This document shows, in pieces, positions 62,801 through 64,000 of a stretch of DNA of 64,000 bases. The DNA lies in contig NZ_JAUDRZ010000002.1 in the NCBI RefSeq assembly GCF_030380735.1, positions 248,001 through 312,000 of the forward strand. The letters are read 5' to 3'. Below the pieces are notes generated by a model. That model worked only from the letters and a program-made list of their open reading frames with translations, did not search any database and was not told where the DNA came from. Source of the stretch: Rhizobium sp. S152 (lineage in GTDB: Bacteria > Pseudomonadota > Alphaproteobacteria > Rhizobiales > Rhizobiaceae). Both the position numbers and the translations under genes were made by a program. How positions within the stretch are numbered: position 1 is the first letter of the stretch; each line of letters opens with the position of its first letter.

Positions 62801-64000
62801 GCCATTGAAATTCGCGTTCGGCCGGTAGCTGTAGGTGCCGTCGCTGTTGACCGTGAGGCTGCCGTTCGCCGGCCGCGTCGTGCCGGCCGCATAGCTGATG
62901 CTGTCGCCATCAGGATCGCTGGCAGGTGGCAGTGTGCCCGACAGCACGCCGTCCTCGTCGACGGAGACGGTGGTGTCGGACGAGATCGGGGCATCGTTGA
63001 CCGGCGTGACCGTGCCGTTGACGGAGGCGGTCGCCGTGCCGCCGTTGCCGTCGGAAACGGTGTAGGTGAAGCTCGGGCTGCCGTTGTAGTTGAGGGCAGG
63101 GGTGAAGGTGAGGGTGCCATCGGCGTTCAGCCGCACGCTGCCGCCGGTCACGGTAACCGAACCACCGATCGCGATCGACGTGCCGTTGATCGCCGTCACG
63201 CTCAGCGGATCGCCATCGGGATCGCTGTCGTTGGCGCGGACGTCGAGTGTGACGGCCGTGTCCTCTGATGTCGTGAAGGTGTCGGCCGCGGCGATAGGTG
63301 CATCGTTTACGGGTGTCACGGTGCCGGTGACGGTGGCGGAGGCGCTGCCGCCATTTCCGTCGGAAACCGTATAGGTAAAGCTCGGCGTCCCGTTGAAGTT
63401 GGCCGACGGCGTAAACGTCAGCGTGCCGTCGGCGTTGAGCCGCACGCTGCCGCCGGTGATGGCGACCGAGCCGCCTGCGGCGATCGCAGCGCCATTGATC
63501 GCCGTCACGCTCAGAAGATCGCCGTCGACATCGCTGTCGTTGCCGCGCACGTCGAAGGTGACGGCGGTGTCTTCTGGTGTCGTGAAGCTGTCGTTAACGG
63601 CGACAGGCGCGTCGTTGACTGGCGTAACGGTACCCGCGACTGTGGCAGTCGCCGTGCCGCCGTTGCCGTCGGAGACGGTGTAGGTGAAGCTTGGTGTGCC
63701 GTTGAAGTTGGCCGATGGCGTGAAGGTCAGGGTGCCGTCCGCGTTAAGCCGTACGCTGCCGCCGGTCACCGCGACCGAGCCGCCGATCGCGATATCAGTG
63801 CTGTTGATCCGCGTGATCGTCAGCGCATCGCCGTCAGGGTCGCTGTCGTTGGCGAGAACGGAGATGCTGACGGACTGGTCCTCCGCCGTGGTGAAGCTGT
63901 CGTTCTGGGCGACGGGCGGGTCCTGGACGGGGTTCACCGTGCCGTTGACGGTTGCCGTGGCGGTGCTGCCGTGGCCGTCGGAGATCGTGTAGCTGAAGCT
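50861..64000 (-). CDS. Giant cadherin/VCBS-type tandem-repeat surface protein, C-terminal 4379 residues (N-terminus beyond window)
   Basis: Open reading frame on the minus strand from the right edge (no start in the window) to a stop at 50861. Almost all of it is tandem Ig-like modules. One type (~90-103 residues) runs from VNDAPV through EDT..., DPDGD and ADGTYSYTP to FTYTVSDG. A second, dystroglycan/He_PIG-like type has FFSDVDGDTLTFGATGLPQG followed by GVITG. By length this is about 40-45 modules. DxDGD motifs imply calcium binding and a rod-like adhesin. The last ~280 residues differ: a Pro-rich linker (AEPPAERPPLERDPP), an acidic DFDDDGDGLGSG, and a unique domain with ADGRALPDWMSMTHGGMIIG ending KLWAALQGR. 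I see no RTX nonapeptides or LPXTG. Likely biofilm/attachment adhesin; secretion route unknown. Confidence 0.9.
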   Translation of the reverse strand, partial: SFSYTISDGHGSTATATVNGTVNPVQDPPVAQNDSFTTAEDQSVSISVLANDSDPDGDALTITRINSTDIAIGGSVAVTGGSVRLNADGTLTFTPSANFNGTPSFTYTVSDGNGGTATATVAGTVTPVNDAPVAVNDSFTTPEDTAVTFDVRGNDSDVDGDLLSVTAINGAAIAAGGSVAITGGSVRLNADGTLTFTPSANFNGTPSFTYTVSDGNGGSASATVTGTVTPVNDAPIAAADTFTTSEDTAVTLDVRANDSDPDGDPLSVTAINGTSIAIGGSVTVTGGSVRLNADGTLTFTPALNYNGSPSFTYTVSDGNGGTATASVNGTVTPVNDAPISSDTTVSVDEDGVLSGTLPPASDPDGDSISYAAGTTRPANGSLTVNSDGTYSYRPNANFNGTDRFSFVVSDGKGGSSEYTVTVNVAGVNDAPVGTPLPTRSGADGAQVNFDLSGFFSDADGDTLSYTATGLPTGLAISSAGVVTGTIDRQASIGGPSGNGVYSVVIAVDDGHGGTTSQTFNFSVTNPAPIAVNDTATGNEDTAIVINVLDGSASGGIPDSDPDGDPLTVTAASAANGTVTIGSNGQITYQPNANFNGTDTIVYTISDGNGGTASATVTVTVAGVNDDPVGQPIADRTRNDGDQETIDLGAFFSDPDGDALRYSVTGLPSGLTLDPVTGRISGRVAADASGPTGERIYAVTVSASDGHGGLTSLTFNYTVRNLPPVAQDDTAVTNEDTPVDIDVLANDGDPDGDNDEVIRVNNVVLQLNGASVATANGSVRLVAGPGDRPVLRFTPVANYNGQETFTYSIDDGNGGVDTATVTVTILPQNDGPESPNPIPDRVRGDGQSFVYRVGDFFSDPDGDTLNYTITGLPAGLTFDAASGIILGTIDHDASQGGAGGVYTITVTAHDGPGGTGEEISRTFRLTVTNPGPTAVNDSVVINEDQSATFNVITGQGTNSGDDGADTDPDGDTLTLISASAGQGTLTFTANGAITYTPPVDFNGTDTIVYTISDGQGGVSSATVTITINAVNDGPDVDGDIPTQRDSDGQQVSFDAGAYFSDRDGDALSFTATDLPPGLSINPTTGVISGTLPNDASRPTPYTATITVSDGNGGTISRTITWIISNFPPKAVDDVLSVGQNQSGGGNALTNDSDPDGDPLVIDEVNGQAASVGQAVTGSNGGTFTVGANGAYTFNPGTDFADLPAGAIRTTSVTYRVTDADGESDTATITVTVTGANDAPVATPIPGMTFADGQSLTDNPVGVGAFFSDVDGDTLTFGATGLPQGLSMNAQGVITGVINTGASQGGPYQVTVTANDGHGGTRAVTFSLTVTNPGPIAVNDTASTTEDTPLLNIDVLSNDTDPDGDPLSIDPSFPPKAAHGTVTVNANGTLNYTPDRDFNGIDTVVYRVTDGQGGLSTGILTITVGAENDPPVAGEIADLERNDGDTINFDISSYFADPEGGALTFDVEGLPPGLEFNATTGVISGRISAGASGPTGLSSYVVKVTATDAEGKSADTTFTYTIRNIAPDAMNDTATTSEDQPVDIPVLANDVDSDGDTNTIVLVNGVNVSVGGPAVPTANGSVQLVLVGGVQQLRFTPTPDYVGTASFTYTVSDGNGGTDTATVVVTVEGVNDAPVANPIPDHSQADGSDVSFDVTSFFTDVDGDTLTLAVTGLPPGLEYHPDTGLISGTIDRDASLGGPYRVVVTADDGHGGTASTAFTFAVTNPAPIANNDTVATNEDTAVTFNPITGEGTTNGGADSDPDGDPLTIVAINGQTIAAEGTVAVTGGTIRLNLDGSLTFTPTADFNGTVPLTYRISDGNGGFADASISISVASVNDVAVVDLNGAAPGGDISGSFDEGDAPVSIASGDAIIFDPEGGLTALNVALGGFADRGSEVIHLNGSADIVYGTASSGTISFGGTTFSFTYDGANAVSFTNASGGAIENASATALIRALQYENTSDNPTSGDRTFSVTVTDDGGATSDPAVSTISIGAVNDDPVANNDTATTNEDTAIAGAVPGVLGNDTDPDGDALVVSSVGGAAPGTTVAGSAGGTFVINADGSYRFDPGADFQALKAGETRVSTVTYEVSDGHGGTSSASLSVTVTGVNDAPVGSDGNIRTNEDTVASGSLPVATDPDGDALTYAISTPPSNGVVTISADGRYTYTPPLNFNGTDSFTYSVSDGRSTVTYTIAIEVVPVDDAPIGTPIGNQSFADAQTVRLDVSGNFSDVDTPNLTFAASGLPAGLGISADGIITGQVNSDASQVNGGIYTVRITASDGKNAAEQVFTISVSNPAPIARDDAATTSENTDIAGSVFANNGNEADSDLDGDTIVVSAVNGNAGGVGASVTGSGGGRFIIGADGSYSFVPGTDFDNLQVGQTRTTSVTYTISDGQGGTSTATFTVTVTGANDLPVGTDVTVSTSEDTPLSDRLPAATDADGDTLTYGAGTQPSHGSVTVDAAGFYTYTPAADFNGTDSFTYTISDGRAVVTHTVTVNVGAVNDAPVLADVAVSVDEDGAASGQLAATDADNAPNELTYGLQTAAQNGTAVVNADGTYSYTPNANFNGTDSFTVIVRDPGGASAVATITVSVGAVNDAPVAADDAASTSENTPVSGNVIVGGPGADSDPDGDTLTVVGVGAASGGVGAAVPGQGGGTFRIAADGSYTFDPGADFDRLAAGQTATASVSYTISDGHGGTATATLTVTVTGTNDAPTAPALPPQTSLDGDTVSVAAGAQFTDIDGGPLTFTVTGLPPGLAFNAQTGDITGRILPDASGATGSSTYTVTVRANDGVGGTAARSFAWTVTNPAPTAVNDQFSVDEDTVLSGSVLADNGNGADSDPDGDPLAVSLVSTTANGTLVLRPDGTFTYTPAPGFNGTDSFVYRISDGNGGTDTATATISVASVNDAPVAGNDSFTVTEDGQTTIAVLANDSDPDGDTLSITEIDGQAISPGGSVTLASGTVTLNANGTLTFAAAPDYTGNASFNYTVSDGSLSAQGQVTGTVTAVNDAPVNSLPTTFNGTEDTPLPLTGISISDVDAGTGVMTVTLRVDAGTLSALAGGNVQVTGSGSGALTLTGRLADINAYLAGTSAPVYQPATNSNAPVTLTMITSDGGNSGAGGTQTDTDQATIILAAENDPPVASGSLIQTQEDTPVSGVVSATDPDGDPLSFAVASGPRNGTATIDAVGRYLYSPNTNFNGSDSFDISVSDGQGGVTTVTISVTVAAVNDAPVGSDGTAVATEDQPLDGRLPVATDPDGDSLTYGLGRQAEHGTVTVNANGSYRYVPAANYNGADSFTYTVSDGKTVSTYTISLSVTSVNDAPVGSDTSISVEEDETVSGQLPPASDADGDTVSYGLDTQAAHGVAVVRADGSYSYTPAPGYNGADSFVYSISDGTETVTYTVTVNVGAVNDPPSGSDATITVAEDGLASGRLPVATDPDGDPLTYGLGAAPSHGTVVVNADGTYSYRPAANYNGADRFTYTVSDGLDVVTYVVTIDVTSVNDAPVGSDTEITVSEDSPFNGVLPAASDPDGDQLTYALGTQAQHGTVTVNADGSYRYVPAADYNGADSFTYQVSDGEAVSTYTVRITVTAVNDAPVGSNVSITVDEDGTAAGSLPRAVDADGDPLTYLLQTGASHGTATVQPDGRYTYTPDANYNGTDTFTYAISDGKVTSVYTVTVNVGAENDAPTGSNLAISVSEDASFSGSLPPASDADGDTVTYGLGTPAAHGAVTVNPDGTFTYTPVANYSGPDQFTYTLSDGTETVSYTVTVSVRAVNDAPVGADTAISLAEDTAFSGTLPPATDADGDAVTYGLAAAAGHGTVRVNADGTFSYVPNANFNGTDSFSYSVSDGSATNVYRVTVTVSAVNDAPVGSDTSISAEQGTTATGNLPPAFDVEGSPLTYGLGAQAAHGTVTVGPTGTYTYQPAPGFAGTDQFTYTISDGSAVSTYTVTVSVGAANGAPVGQDGALTVAEDTPFMGRLPTATDPDGDAVTYGLAGNPAHGTVTIMADGRYTYIADRNYNGPDQFSYSVSDGRATVVYRVIVTVTPVNDAPVGSGTSIAAGRDQTVTGRLPPAFDVEGTPVVYGVGSNPAHGTLTINPDGTYSYTPASGYEGADSFTFTVSDGDATSTYTVNISVGSAEPPAERPPLERDPPVQFPVDPNDPGGPDFDDDGDGLGSGMQDVLDDLGAISDDITADGPIDSVINAAQPLNGIGSLPREGAVLHAVHQIADWIESGRRLDDLHIGFFKGGSNIHLAGVGEDSTWFTVDTIFHKDYLYIMPKSSGDVEDATFSVTLADGRALPDWMSMTHGGMIIGRPPVGTVSIDIRIWGTSKEGTISDSMRIDLQTGTILDHVRDRRADLGNGTLFSDQMLAEAKFDGGTTDKLWAALQGR
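63060..64000 (-). repeat. Near-identical ~309-bp tandem DNA repeats inside the giant gene
   Basis: Three consecutive modules at the right edge share long stretches, for example CCGCACGCTGCCGCCGGT-like blocks near 63127, 63438 and 63745 and repeated GTAGGTGAAGCT blocks. The period is about 309 bp (103 codons). They are much more alike than the ~273-bp modules at 51.6-54.4 kb, indicating recent duplication or gene conversion. Confidence 0.75.

Noticed and set aside
62000..64000. Regular tandem repeats considered as CRISPR
   Set aside because: The period is about 270-310 bp and codes for Ig-like modules in one open frame; there are no short repeats with unique spacers and no cas genes.

Overview
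This is a 64 kb stretch of a GC-rich (roughly 62-64 % by eye) alphaproteobacterial chromosome or large replicon. It is most likely from a Rhizobiaceae-type organism (Rhizobium/Agrobacterium/Shinella/Ensifer group). The reasons are the dense set of ABC importers, the soluble class III adenylate cyclase, the gene families present, and an intergenic palindromic element at about 29.3 kb of a kind I recall from rhizobial intergenic regions. I saw no rRNA, tRNA, CRISPR array, transposase or phage gene.

Layout. 1-5 kb: the end of a peptide-type ABC importer operon (substrate-binding protein running off the left edge, and a double-ATPase protein) and a class III nucleotide cyclase, all on the minus strand. 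5.3-6.7 kb: a nucleotide-sugar dehydrogenase. 7.1-30.3 kb: a large purine/N-heterocycle catabolic island. Its left arm (minus strand) encodes a BMP-type purine/nucleoside ABC importer (binding protein, ATPase, two permeases), a Rieske-oxygenase catalytic subunit without a Rieske cluster, and guanine deaminase. Its right arm (plus strand) starts from a shared divergent control region. It encodes an acylphosphatase-like small protein, a stand-alone Rieske [2Fe-2S] protein, a GST-fold protein, an adenine-deaminase-family enzyme, a LysR regulator, a two-subunit ThDP decarboxylase, a GMC oxidoreductase, an amidohydrolase, a second cluster-less Rieske catalytic subunit, a molybdenum hydroxylase with an unusual FAD-Moco fusion plus a separate [2Fe-2S] subunit, an aldehyde dehydrogenase and an SDR.

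30.3-37.8 kb: an IclR regulator facing a GabD-like dehydrogenase across tandem palindromes; a three-gene unit (ICMT-like methyltransferase, E2-like acyltransferase without a lipoyl domain, SDR with a SEC-C zinc motif); a lipoprotein of unknown function, a very small lipoprotein, an L,D-transpeptidase and another SDR. 37.8-50.5 kb: two CUT2 (ribose-type) ABC importers with three flavin-monooxygenase-type enzymes (one NtaA/DszA-type LLM protein and two SfnB/DszC-type proteins), which looks like an organosulfur or other heteroatom-compound uptake and cleavage locus. 50.9-64 kb: the C-terminal 4379 residues of a giant cadherin/VCBS-repeat surface protein on the minus strand, open at the right edge.

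The most interesting system is the split Rieske oxygenase in the purine island. Two catalytic paralogues keep the mononuclear-iron site but have lost exactly the cluster-binding segment, and one separate gene supplies a Rieske domain next to a GST-like gene. This recalls the NdmC/NdmD/NdmE methylxanthine N7-demethylase of Pseudomonas putida CBB5, but with different gene partition and an extra acylphosphatase-like partner. A purine-type substrate is inferred from the deaminases, the molybdenum hydroxylase and the importer. No reductase for the system is visible in the window.
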